A DNA stretch of 64,000 nt, from positions 39,068 through 103,067 of the forward strand of contig NZ_QHJH01000009.1 in the NCBI RefSeq assembly GCF_003947455.1, read 5' to 3'. Shown here piece by piece: positions 43,228-51,604 of this stretch. The notes beneath the pieces are model-generated. The model was not told the DNA's origin. It did no database searches and saw nothing but the letters and a program-made list of their open reading frames with translations. Within the stretch, counting starts at the first letter, position 1. Each line of letters opens with the position of its first letter. The DNA comes from Streptomyces sp. WAC 04229. GTDB taxonomy: Bacteria > Actinomycetota > Actinomycetes > Streptomycetales > Streptomycetaceae. The translations under genes were made by a program, and so were the position numbers.

Positions 43228-44719
43228 CGGCGCCGCGGTGTACGGCTGGCAGACCCCACCGATCCAGATCGCGCCCCTGGCCGTGTCCACCGCGGGCCAG
43301 GAGGCCATCGACCTTGCCGCCCGGGCCGGCCTGGTCCTAGACCCGTGGCAGCAGCACATCCTCCGGGTGGGCATGGGCGAGAAGCCGGACGGCACTTGGG
43401 CGGCCTTCGAGTGCGTCGTGAACGTCCCCCGCCAGAACGGCAAGGGCGGCGTCATCGAAGCCCGAGTCTTGTGGGGCCTGTTCATCGGTGGCGAGCGGCT
43501 GATCCTGCTGTCGGCACACGAGTTCAAGACGGCGAAGAACGCGTTCAAGCGGATCGAGCGCCTGATCCGAGGATGTCCTGACCTGCATAAACGCGTGAAG
43601 GCGTACCGGTACACGGTCGGCGAGGAGTCGATCGAGCTGCACTCGGGGCAGGTGCTGCGGTTCATCGCCCGGTCGAAGGGCTCAGGGCGCGGCTTCACTG
43701 GCGACTGCAACATCCTCGACGAGGACATGATCCTGGGCGACGACGCGATGGACGCGCTGCTGCCGACCATGGCGGCCGTGGCCAACCCGCAGATCTGGTA
43801 CCTGGGATCGGCCGGCATCGGCTCTCCGTCGGTGCAGCTGGGGAGGCTGCGGCGCCGCGCGCTGGCTGCGATCGAGACCGGGGTGCCCGACGAGTCCCTG
43901 GCCTACATGGAGTGGTCGGCGGACGTGCACCTCGATGAGTGCCCGGCGGATTGCACCGAGCATGACGACCCGGACAGTGACGAGGCGGTGCTGAAGTCCA
44001 ACCCGGGCGTCGGCTACCGGCTGACGCTGGAGAAGGTCGCCCGTGAGCGGGCCACCCTCAGCAAGGCCGGCTACGCGAGGGAGAGGCTCGGCGTGGGCGA
44101 GTACCCGTCTGACACTGCGGACACGTGGCAGGTCATTGCCGAGGACGCGTGGCGGGCCCTGGCTGTCGGCGACGTCCAGGCGGTCGCTGCCGCGCGGCTG
44201 GCGGGGCCGGTGGCGCTGTCCATCGACATGACCCCGGAGAGGTCACACGCGGCGATCTCGGCGGCGTTTCCGTACCTGGGCGGGGTGCACGTCACGGTGG
44301 TCGACCACCGGCCCGGAGGCGGCTGGGTCGTAGAGCGCGCCAAGGAGCTGCACGAGAAGTATGGGCCGCGGTGCTGGGTCATCGACCCGGCCAGCCCCGC
44401 GGCCTCGTTCATCCCCGAGCTGGAGCGTCCCGAGGCTTTGGGCGTGGAGGTCGTGAAGCCGAAGGCCCGCGAGACGGCGGCGGCCTGCGGGCAGTTCTAC
44501 GACGCGGTCACCACCCAGAGCCTGACCCATTTCGACGATGCGCCGCTGGCGTCCGCTCTGGCTGGCGCGCAGAAGCGCACGCTCGGCGATGCGTGGGCGT
44601 GGGCCCGCCGCATCCCGTCTGTGGACATCAGCCCGCTGGTGGCCGGCACCCTCGCCAAGTGGGGGCTCGGCGCCGAGGTGGAAGAGCCTCCGGGCGACAT
44701 TCTGAGCAGCGTGTGGTGA
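43163..44719 (+). CDS. terL: Large terminase subunit
   Basis: A 518-residue packaging motor and nuclease. ATG 43163 lies within the small-subunit gene. ATPase motifs: VVNVPRQNGKGGVIEAR (~88, adenine/Walker A) and FTGDCNILDEDMILGDDAM (~181, Walker B). The C-terminal nuclease has acidic residues in ALSIDMTPERSHAAIS and VIDPASPAASFIPEL. It is the typical HK97/actinophage TerL and supports this being a packaging-competent phage. Confidence 0.93.
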   Translation: MTLLSSERNAEQQHSGRPPTADGAAVYGWQTPPIQIAPLAVSTAGQEAIDLAARAGLVLDPWQQHILRVGMGEKPDGTWAAFECVVNVPRQNGKGGVIEARVLWGLFIGGERLILLSAHEFKTAKNAFKRIERLIRGCPDLHKRVKAYRYTVGEESIELHSGQVLRFIARSKGSGRGFTGDCNILDEDMILGDDAMDALLPTMAAVANPQIWYLGSAGIGSPSVQLGRLRRRALAAIETGVPDESLAYMEWSADVHLDECPADCTEHDDPDSDEAVLKSNPGVGYRLTLEKVARERATLSKAGYARERLGVGEYPSDTADTWQVIAEDAWRALAVGDVQAVAAARLAGPVALSIDMTPERSHAAISAAFPYLGGVHVTVVDHRPGGGWVVERAKELHEKYGPRCWVIDPASPAASFIPELERPEALGVEVVKPKARETAAACGQFYDAVTTQSLTHFDDAPLASALAGAQKRTLGDAWAWARRIPSVDISPLVAGTLAKWGLGAEVEEPPGDILSSVW

Positions 44720-44729
44720 GGGGGCAGTC

Positions 44730-45875
44730 GTGAAGTGGTGGCCCTTCCGCCGCACGGCGGTACAGCGGGCGATCTCCTACCAGGACGTGTGGGGGGCGGG
44801 CGCGGACCCGGCCGTGCTGCGCGGCAGCAGCCAGGAGCGGGCGCTGCGCCTGGGGCCGGTGTACGCGGCGACGCGGCTGCTGGCGGACTCGGTGGCGTCC
44901 CTGCCGCTGAAGTCCTACCGGGTGGACGGAGACGACCGGATGCGGGCCCCAGTGCCCGCGCTGTTCCGGCGTCCCGCCGCGACCGGTACCCGCTACGACT
45001 GGCTGCACCGGTGCATGACGTCGCTGACGCTGCGCGGCAACGCCTACGGCCTGGTCGTCGCCTGGGGCCCGGACGGCTGGCCCTCACAGATCGAGTGGCT
45101 GCACCCGGACGATGTGCACATCGCCGACAACCTGGCCGCGGTCCCGGTCTGGTACTACAAGGGCCGGCGCCTCGAGGACGGGCAGATGTTTCACATCCCG
45201 GCCTACACGGTGCCCGGGCAGATCCTGGGGCTGTCGCCGATCGCGTACTTCGCGACGACGACGGAGGCCGGGCTGCTGGCCAACCAGTTCGGGCGGGACT
45301 GGTTCGCCAACGGGTCCACGCCGTCGGCTGTGCTGGAGACGGACATGGCCGTCGACAAGGTGGCGGCGACGATCCTGAAGGCCCGGTTCAAGGAGGCCGC
45401 CGAGGGCCGCGACGTGGTGGCGCTGGGCAACGGGGTGAAGTACAAGCCGATCTCGGTACCGGCGGACGAGTCGCAGTTCCTGGAGACCATCAAGGCGACC
45501 GCCAACCAGATCGCCGCGATCTACGGGGTGCCGCCGGAAAAGGTCGGCGGCGAGACCGGGGGCAGCCTCACCTACGCCACGGTCGAGCAGAACAGCATCG
45601 ACATGCTGACGTGGACGCTGCGCCCCTGGGTGGCCCGGCTGGAGGATGCGTTCTCCCTGTTGCGGCCGCCGACGGAAGAGGCCCGGTTCAACGTGGACGC
45701 GATGCTGCGTACCGACACTCTCACCCGCTACCAGTCGCACCGGATCGCCCGGGCGATCGGCCTGAAGAGCATCGATGAGCTGCGCCGGCTGGAGGACGAA
45801 CCGCCCCTGCCGGGCGGGCTCGGCAAGGACTACACGCCGCTGCAGAAGGTGGCCCGTGACGAAAGCGAGAAGTGA
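44730..45875 (+). CDS. Portal protein (HK97 type)
   Basis: A 381-residue protein from GTG 44730 (GGGGG upstream). It is a phage_portal-family protein: AATRLLADSVASLPLKSYRV, MTSLTLRGNAYGLVVAWGPD and NQIAAIYGVPPEKVGGETGG are family landmarks. Twelve copies would form the ring through which DNA enters and leaves the head. It overlaps the protease gene by 4 bases. Confidence 0.93.
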   Translation: MKWWPFRRTAVQRAISYQDVWGAGADPAVLRGSSQERALRLGPVYAATRLLADSVASLPLKSYRVDGDDRMRAPVPALFRRPAATGTRYDWLHRCMTSLTLRGNAYGLVVAWGPDGWPSQIEWLHPDDVHIADNLAAVPVWYYKGRRLEDGQMFHIPAYTVPGQILGLSPIAYFATTTEAGLLANQFGRDWFANGSTPSAVLETDMAVDKVAATILKARFKEAAEGRDVVALGNGVKYKPISVPADESQFLETIKATANQIAAIYGVPPEKVGGETGGSLTYATVEQNSIDMLTWTLRPWVARLEDAFSLLRPPTEEARFNVDAMLRTDTLTRYQSHRIARAIGLKSIDELRRLEDEPPLPGGLGKDYTPLQKVARDESEK

Positions 45876-46549
45876 TGAACGGCGACAGTGAGCGTCGGTT
45901 CACGCGCGGCCTCGTGGAGGTTCGGGCGGCCGGCGGCAGCAGGACGATCGGCGGGTACGCGGCGAAGTTCAACACGCTGTCGCGGAACCTGGGCGGGTTC
46001 GTGGAGCGGATCGACCCCGGGTTCTTCGCGAAGAGCGAGGGCGACGGCTGGCCGCGCGCGATGGCCCGCTACAACCACGACGGGAACATGCTGCTCGGCA
46101 CCACGCGGGCGGGGACGCTGCGGCTGCAGACGGACGGCACGGGCCTGGACTACAGCGTGGACGTGCCCGCTGCTCGGGAGGACGTGTACGAGCTGGTGCA
46201 GCGCGGCGACGTCTCCGAGTCGTCGTTCGCGTTCTTCACGTTCGAGGACGACTGGTCGATGACCGACGACGGGTTCCCGGTGCGCACCCTGCTGTCCGGG
46301 CAGCTGGTCGACGTCGCCCCCGTCAACGATCCCGCCTACCTCGACACGTCCACCGGCCTGCGCTCGCTCGCCGAGAAGGCGGGCGCTGAGCTGGCCGAGG
46401 TACGGGCCGCGGCCGAGGCCGGCGAACTGAAGCGGTTCCTTGGGGCCCCGGCCCCCACGATCATTCCGCCGGGCGGGCAGGGCGACACCCACCCGCTCCT
46501 GGCGGTACGGCAGCGGCGCGCCGCGCTCAACCAGCGCCGCACCTTCTGA
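45872..46549 (+). CDS. Prohead protease (HK97, peptidase S78)
   Basis: A 225-residue maturation protease. Catalytic His is in MARYNHDGNMLLGTT (~67) and Ser in GDVSESSFAFFTF (~114); ASPVNDPAYLDTS-like sequence (VDVAPVNDPAYLDTS) is also typical. The start may be GTG 45872 or ATG 45875. It cleaves scaffold and capsid delta domains during head maturation. Confidence 0.92.
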   Translation: MMNGDSERRFTRGLVEVRAAGGSRTIGGYAAKFNTLSRNLGGFVERIDPGFFAKSEGDGWPRAMARYNHDGNMLLGTTRAGTLRLQTDGTGLDYSVDVPAAREDVYELVQRGDVSESSFAFFTFEDDWSMTDDGFPVRTLLSGQLVDVAPVNDPAYLDTSTGLRSLAEKAGAELAEVRAAAEAGELKRFLGAPAPTIIPPGGQGDTHPLLAVRQRRAALNQRRTF

Positions 46550-46639
46550 GGCAGGGCGAACCCCACCTCGACACACCACCCATCCGGCACCCCTGGCCCG
46601 ACGGCCTGCGGGTGCCTTCGTCATGCCCAGGAGGGCGAG

Positions 46640-47860
46640 ATGAGTTCGTTCATCAAGGCGCTGCAGGAGCGGCGCGCCAACGTGTGGGAGCAGGCCAAGG
46701 AGCTGCTCGACACGGCCGAGTCGGAGAAGCGGGACCTGACCGCCGAGGAAGAGGCGAAGTACCAGGCCTTCAACGCCGACCTCGACAAGATCGACCAGCG
46801 GGCCAAGGACCTGGTCGAAGCGGAGCAGCGGACCAAGGACGCCGAGGCCGCGTTCGCCGGGCTGCTCGCCAAGCCCGAGGAGCCGGGAGCCCGCAAGGGC
46901 CAGGAGAAGGATTCGGAGCTGCGGCGGTGGGCGCGCGGCGAGATGCGCGGCGTCGACATCGCCAAGCCGGAGGGCGTCTCCTTCCGTGACCTCACCAAGG
47001 GCTCGGCGACCGCGGGCGGCAACACGGTGCCGACCACCTTCTACGGCCAGCTCATGGCCCACCTCATCGAGGTGTCCGGCGTGATGCAGGCCGGGCCGAC
47101 CGTGCTGAACACCAGCTCCGGCGAGACCATCGAGATCCCGGTCACCACGGCGCACTCCAGCGCGGCGCTGACCGCCGAGGCCGCGCCGCTGACCGAGTCC
47201 GACCCGGCGTTCGCCAAGCGGACCCTGGGCGCCTACAAGTACGGCGTTCTGCTCCAGGCGTCCACCGAGCTGCTCACGGACACCGGCGTGGACCTGGAGG
47301 GCTACCTCGCCATGCAGGCCGGCCGGGCGCTGGGCAACGCGTTCGGCGTCCACGCCATCACCGGCGACGGCTCGTCCAAGCCGACCGGTGTCATCACCTC
47401 GGCGACGACCGGCAAGACCGGCGGCACCGGTGTGGCCGGCGCGTTCACCGCGGACGACCTGATCGACCTGTACTACTCGGTGATCGCCCCGTACCGGAAC
47501 AGCACCTCGGCCGGCTGGCTGATGCGGGACGCCACCCTCGCCGCCGCGCGGAAGCTGAAGGACTCGCAGGGCCAGTACCTGTGGCAGCCGTCCATCCAGG
47601 TCGGCGCCCCGGACACGCTGCTGGGCAAGCCGGTGCACACCGACCCGAACGTGGCCGCCGCCGCGACGACCGCGAAGTCCGTGGCGTTCGGTGACTTCTC
47701 GCAGTACTTCGTCCGCCTCGCGGGCGGGGTGCGCTTCGAGCGCTCCGACGACTACGCCTTCAACTCCGACCTGGTGACCTTCCGGGCGATCATCCGCGCG
47801 GACGGTCTGCTCGTCGACCAGACCGGCGCCGTGAAGGTCTTCGTCGGCGCGGCCACCTGA
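46640..47860 (+). CDS. Major capsid protein (HK97 fold)
   Basis: A 406-residue protein from ATG 46640 (GGAGGG upstream). Residues ~1-85 are the charged coiled-coil delta/scaffold domain removed by the protease. From SATAGGNTVPTTFYGQLMAH onward it is the HK97 fold (GETIEIPVTTAHSSAALTAE; GNAFGVHAITGDGSSKPTGV; ADGLLVDQTGAVKVFV). It forms the icosahedral shell. Confidence 0.93.
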   Translation: MSSFIKALQERRANVWEQAKELLDTAESEKRDLTAEEEAKYQAFNADLDKIDQRAKDLVEAEQRTKDAEAAFAGLLAKPEEPGARKGQEKDSELRRWARGEMRGVDIAKPEGVSFRDLTKGSATAGGNTVPTTFYGQLMAHLIEVSGVMQAGPTVLNTSSGETIEIPVTTAHSSAALTAEAAPLTESDPAFAKRTLGAYKYGVLLQASTELLTDTGVDLEGYLAMQAGRALGNAFGVHAITGDGSSKPTGVITSATTGKTGGTGVAGAFTADDLIDLYYSVIAPYRNSTSAGWLMRDATLAAARKLKDSQGQYLWQPSIQVGAPDTLLGKPVHTDPNVAAAATTAKSVAFGDFSQYFVRLAGGVRFERSDDYAFNSDLVTFRAIIRADGLLVDQTGAVKVFVGAAT

Positions 47861-47932
47861 TCCACCCCGCGGGCGGCCACGAACGGTGGCCGCCCGTCCC
47901 GGCTCCGCCCCAGCTCACGAGAGGAGCACGCG

Positions 47933-48190
47933 ATGCGCGTGCGTATGAAGGCCACCATCTCCGGCACCCGCGACGGCAAGTCCTGGCCCGAGCGCGGCGA
48001 GTCGGTCGACCTGCCCGAGGCCGAGGCCAAGCAGCTGGTCGCCGCCGGCCTCGCCGAGGAGCACGGCGACGCCGCGGCCGAGGAGCGCGACGACGACCGG
48101 GGGGAAGAGACCGCTACCGACCCGGCCCAGCCCGAGACGGCCGCCGGCCGCCGCAAGCCCATGACGACGAAGTCCGCCGTCACGAAGTAG
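47933..48190 (+). CDS. Small head-region protein
   Basis: An 85-residue protein: a beta-like start (MRVRMKATISGTRDGKSWPE), a segment PEAEAKQLVAAGLAEE and an acidic tail. Proteins of this form commonly sit between the capsid and connector genes of actinophages; they may be capsid decoration or head-assembly factors. The function is inferred from position. Confidence 0.65.
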   Translation: MRVRMKATISGTRDGKSWPERGESVDLPEAEAKQLVAAGLAEEHGDAAAEERDDDRGEETATDPAQPETAAGRRKPMTTKSAVTK

Positions 48191-48203
48191 CCGGGAGGAC
48201 GTC

Positions 48204-48761
48204 GTGGCGCTGCTCACCCTCGCCGAAGCGAAAGCCCAGCTCGACATCGCATCGGACACCGACGACGTCGAACTGCAGGCGTTCATCGAGGCGCTCACCG
48301 CGCCCATCGAGCGGCTCATCGGCCCGGTTGAGGTCCGGGAGTTCACCGAGACGATCGAGGGCCGCAGCAGCATCCTGTGCCTGTCCCACATCCCGGCCGT
48401 CGCTCTGGTGTCCGTGGCCCCGGCCGTGGACGACGGCGATTCCCTGGACCTGTCGCAGCTCGTGCTGGACGGGACTACGGGCATTGTCCGCCGCCGCGGC
48501 GGCGGCACGTTCGCAGGGACGCTGTGGCTGGCCCGCTACACGGCCGGCCGCGCCGAGGACATGCCCACCGTCAACCTCGCCGCCCGGATCCTGCTCCAGC
48601 ATCTGTGGCGCACGCAGTACGGGGCGTCGAGAGGCGTGCCCGGGGTCGGCGGCAGTGACGACTACAGCGTGACCGAGCCCATCGCGGGATGGGGCTACGC
48701 CATCCCCAACCGTGTACTCCAGCTGCTGGAGCCCTACCGGGTCCCGCCGGGGGTGGCGTAG
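48204..48761 (+). CDS. Head-tail connector protein (gp6-like adaptor)
   Basis: A 185-residue protein from GTG 48204 with GGAGG upstream. The N-terminal LLTLAEAKAQLDIASDTDDV with following helices matches phage gp6-like adaptor proteins. It should sit under the portal and extend the connector. Confidence 0.8.
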   Translation: MALLTLAEAKAQLDIASDTDDVELQAFIEALTAPIERLIGPVEVREFTETIEGRSSILCLSHIPAVALVSVAPAVDDGDSLDLSQLVLDGTTGIVRRRGGGTFAGTLWLARYTAGRAEDMPTVNLAARILLQHLWRTQYGASRGVPGVGGSDDYSVTEPIAGWGYAIPNRVLQLLEPYRVPPGVA

Positions 48762-49226
48762 ATGGCGACTTCCCGCGTCCCGGCCGCGGTCGACGCGCTG
48801 CTGGGCATCCTGCGTGCGCGGCCCGCGCTCGTGGACGTCGAGATTGTGGACGGTCCCCCGGTCGTCAACCTGACCGCGCTGCAGCGGATCCACGTCGGCT
48901 GGTCTGCCGGCGGCGAGGCGGCCGTTTCGCTGCAGCAGGAGTTCAACGGTGCGGGCGCCCGCACCCGCGACGAGGCGTTCGCCATCACCTGCTATGCCGA
49001 GGCCCGGTCCGGCGACAAGGACATGGCCGCCCGCCGCAGCGAAGTCTTCGCCTTGGTCGGCGAGGTCGAGCAGGCGCTTCGCGCGAGCGAGGAATCCCCC
49101 GAGGCGCCGACGTTGAACGGCGTCGTTCTGTGGGCGCACCTGACGGCCGGCGACCTGCTCCAGCAGCAGGCCGAGGGCAGCCTTGCCGGCCTCGCCTTCA
49201 CGGTGACCTGCCAGGCCCGTATCTGA
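48762..49226 (+). CDS. Tail terminator / connector-type protein
   Basis: A 154-residue protein starting directly after the previous stop. The ALLGILRARPALVDVEIVDG start and internal DEAFAITCYAEARSGDKDM resemble tail terminator/minor tail proteins (lambda gpU-like) placed at this spot in siphophages. I assign it by position and weak sequence features. Confidence 0.65.
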   Translation: MATSRVPAAVDALLGILRARPALVDVEIVDGPPVVNLTALQRIHVGWSAGGEAAVSLQQEFNGAGARTRDEAFAITCYAEARSGDKDMAARRSEVFALVGEVEQALRASEESPEAPTLNGVVLWAHLTAGDLLQQQAEGSLAGLAFTVTCQARI

Positions 49227-49251
49227 CCCATCTCATCCAAGGAGTACAGCC

Positions 49252-49485
49252 ATGGCGCGTGTGCGCTTCACGGGCCCGGAACCGGTGACCGTGCCCGAGC
49301 TCGGCAACCGTCTGGTGCACCCGGACGAGGTCGTCGAGGTACCCGATGACCGGTTCGACGGCTACGTCTGCCAGACCGCGAACTGGGAGTCGGTCGAGGA
49401 ACCCCGCGAGCAGCGGGACCAGGACGAAGAGGTGGCGCCCCTGCCGCTTCGCAAGGCGGCCAGGCCGCAGAAGACGGAGGGCTGA
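49252..49485 (+). CDS. Small head-tail region protein
   Basis: A 77-residue protein from ATG 49252 (AAGGAG upstream). It contains TVPELGNRLVHPDEVVEVPD followed by a charged tail. I do not recognise it; similar short proteins occur before the tail-tube gene in actinophages. Confidence 0.6.
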   Translation: MARVRFTGPEPVTVPELGNRLVHPDEVVEVPDDRFDGYVCQTANWESVEEPREQRDQDEEVAPLPLRKAARPQKTEG

Positions 49486-49488
49486 GCG

Positions 49489-50475
49489 ATGGCGATCGGA
49501 TCGGGCCTCGGCGCCCAGCTGGGCATCGCCGCCGAGACGACGTATGGCACCTACGTGGCGCCGGCGAAGTTCATCGAGTTCACGAAGGAATCGCTGGCGT
49601 TCAAGAAGACCACCGCCCAGAGCGCGGGCATCGCGGCCGGCCGTCTGCTGGCGCTGTCCTCGCGGCGCGTGCTGACCCGCAAGGAGGTGGCGGGCAGTAT
49701 CGAGCTGGAGGTCACCAACAAGGGCATGGGACTGCTGCTGCAGTCGCTCATGGGGACCACCGTCACCCCGGTCCAGCAGGGCGCTGGCGCCGCCTATCTC
49801 CAGACGCACACGCTGGCGTCGGTGGCGGGCAAGTCCCTGACGATCCAGAAGGGCGTGCCGCTGACCACGGGCACGGTGACCCGGAAGAACTTCCTGGGCT
49901 GCAAGGTCACCTCGGGTGAGTTCTCCTGCGAGGTCGGCGGCATGCTGACCGCCGCGTTCGAGGTCGACGGCCGGGACGTCGAGGAGACGTCGGCGCTGGC
50001 CGCCGCCTCGTACAGCGCCATGTCGCCGTTCCACTTCGGGCAGATGGCGGTGAAGACCGGCAGCTTCGGTACGGAGACCGCTCTGAGCGGCATCCGCAAG
50101 GTGTCCTGCAAGATCGAAAGGCCCCAGGATGTCGAAAGGTTCTACGCGAACCAGTCCGCGCTGAAGGCCGAGCCGATCGAGAACGACCAGGTCAAGATTT
50201 CCGGGACGCTGGAGACGGACTACGTCGCCACCACCCTGGACGACCTGCACACCTCCGACGGTGCGACATCCCTGGTGTGGGAGTTCGTCGGCGCGAACAT
50301 CGCGACCACGTACTACGACACGTTCCGCGTGACGCTGCCCGCCATCCGCCTCGACGAGGGCCCCCCGGTCGTCGACGGGTTCGGCGTGGTCAAGCCCAGC
50401 TTCAACTTCGTGGGCCTGTACGACGGCACGAACCAGCCGAAGATCGAGTACATCAGCACCGACGTCACGCTGTGA
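49489..50475 (+). CDS. Major tail tube protein
   Basis: A 328-residue protein from ATG 49489 (GGAGG upstream). It opens MAIGSGLGAQLGIAAETTYG, typical of phage_tail_2/tube proteins that recognise tube assembly, with beta-rich domains and a C-terminal LVWEFVGANIATTYYDTFRV region. It follows the connector genes and precedes the chaperone, the normal tube position. Confidence 0.85.
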   Translation: MAIGSGLGAQLGIAAETTYGTYVAPAKFIEFTKESLAFKKTTAQSAGIAAGRLLALSSRRVLTRKEVAGSIELEVTNKGMGLLLQSLMGTTVTPVQQGAGAAYLQTHTLASVAGKSLTIQKGVPLTTGTVTRKNFLGCKVTSGEFSCEVGGMLTAAFEVDGRDVEETSALAAASYSAMSPFHFGQMAVKTGSFGTETALSGIRKVSCKIERPQDVERFYANQSALKAEPIENDQVKISGTLETDYVATTLDDLHTSDGATSLVWEFVGANIATTYYDTFRVTLPAIRLDEGPPVVDGFGVVKPSFNFVGLYDGTNQPKIEYISTDVTL

Positions 50476-50482
50476 GCCGGAC

Positions 50483-50992
50483 GTGCAGAACGTCCGGCTC
50501 CTCAACACCGGCAGCCTGCTGGAGCTGTCACGGCGCCTGCGCGCTGCCGGTGGGGAGAACATCCGCCAGTCCATGCACCGCCGAATCCGGCGCGCGGCCG
50601 AGCCGCTGAAGTCCGACCTGCAAGGGTCGATCCGCGGCCTGGACATCCGCGGCGAGGGCCGCCGACCGGGCAAGCGCGGCGGGCCCTCGCCCACCACCCG
50701 GCCGCTGCGCGCCTCGATCGCGGACGCGATCCGGATCAGCGTCCGCACCGGCGCGAGCCCCGGGGCCACCGTGTGGATCGACCGGGGGCGGCTCCCCGCC
50801 GACATCCCCATGGGCCTGGTCAACCGCATCCACGACGGCCGGGTCCGGCATCCGGTGTTCGGCAATCGTCGCCGGTGGACGCAGCAGAACGCCAGCCCCC
50901 TGTGGTGGGACCGCGTCGTGCGCGCCCACCAGCCCCGTATCAACCGCGAGATCGAGCGCATCGTCGACGACGTGCGCCGCCGCCTCGAATAG
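50483..50992 (+). CDS. HK97-gp10-like tail completion protein
   Basis: A 169-residue basic protein from GTG 50483. LLELSRRLRAAGGENIRQSM and LKSDLQGSIRGLDIRGEGRR with PVFGNRRRWTQQNASPLWW match the gp10-type neck/tail completion family, although the gene comes after the tube gene rather than before it. Probably a head-tail joining protein. Confidence 0.65.
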   Translation: MQNVRLLNTGSLLELSRRLRAAGGENIRQSMHRRIRRAAEPLKSDLQGSIRGLDIRGEGRRPGKRGGPSPTTRPLRASIADAIRISVRTGASPGATVWIDRGRLPADIPMGLVNRIHDGRVRHPVFGNRRRWTQQNASPLWWDRVVRAHQPRINREIERIVDDVRRRLE

Positions 50993-51002
50993 GAGACCGA
51001 CG

Positions 51003-51458
51003 TTGATCATCGAGTACCGCCCCGAGGGCACCGAGCCCGAGCGCCTGGACGCCGGCCGCCTGCGCACGTCGGAGATTCAGATCATCGAGCGCACCGCAGA
51101 CGCCACCTGGTCCGACGTGAGGGCCGGCCTGCGGCAGGGCGACGTCGGCGCCATGCGGGTGGTGGCCCTGGTCATCAAGAAGCGCACCCAGCCGGCTCTG
51201 AAGCTCTCCGAGTTCGACCCGTGGGAGGACGAACTGCGGGTGCTCCTCGACGCGAAGGAGACCCGCGCCTACGCCGAGGGGCTGTTCGAGAAGTACGGCG
51301 ACAACCCCGAAGACCTCGCCGACGCGTTCGCCGAGCTGCGCGACGTGACCGCAGACCCCGAGGCGTGCGAGGCCGCCATCACTGACGTGACGGCCCCAAA
51401 AGACCCGGCCCCCGCCCCGGCACCGGAGGAGACGACGGCTCCTTCAGCGACCGCGTAG
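51003..51458 (+). CDS. Tail assembly chaperone, short form (gpG-like)
   Basis: A 151-residue acidic protein from TTG 51003 (AGGAG upstream). Phage siphoviruses place two overlapping chaperone frames before the tape-measure gene; this is the first. It ends in a Pro/Ala-rich region with the slippery heptamer at 51395-51401, where a fraction of ribosomes should shift to -1 and make a longer product. Confidence 0.85.
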   Translation: MIIEYRPEGTEPERLDAGRLRTSEIQIIERTADATWSDVRAGLRQGDVGAMRVVALVIKKRTQPALKLSEFDPWEDELRVLLDAKETRAYAEGLFEKYGDNPEDLADAFAELRDVTADPEACEAAITDVTAPKDPAPAPAPEETTAPSATA

Positions 51459-51604
51459 AGAGCTATCTGCCGCTCTTCGCGCACCTCTGCCACATGCCCC
51501 CCGACGCTGTCGACGCCCTCACCGAGGAGCGGTTCGAACTGTTCGTGGCGTGGATCGACAACCACCAGGCCCAGCTACGGGCCCACGCTTCAGGGGGTGA
51601 GTGA
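51395..51604 (+). CDS. Tail assembly chaperone, -1 frameshift extension (gpGT-like)
   Basis: The -1 frame is open from the heptamer C CCA AAA (51395-51401) to TGA at 51602-51604. It encodes SDRVESYLPLFAHLCHMPPD, DALTEERFELFVAWID and a short tail. It has no start of its own and so is made only by frameshifting from the upstream chaperone; the last base overlaps the tape-measure ATG. This matches the lambda G/GT arrangement. Confidence 0.85.
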   Translation, partial: PKRPGPRPGTGGDDGSFSDRVESYLPLFAHLCHMPPDAVDALTEERFELFVAWIDNHQAQLRAHASGGE

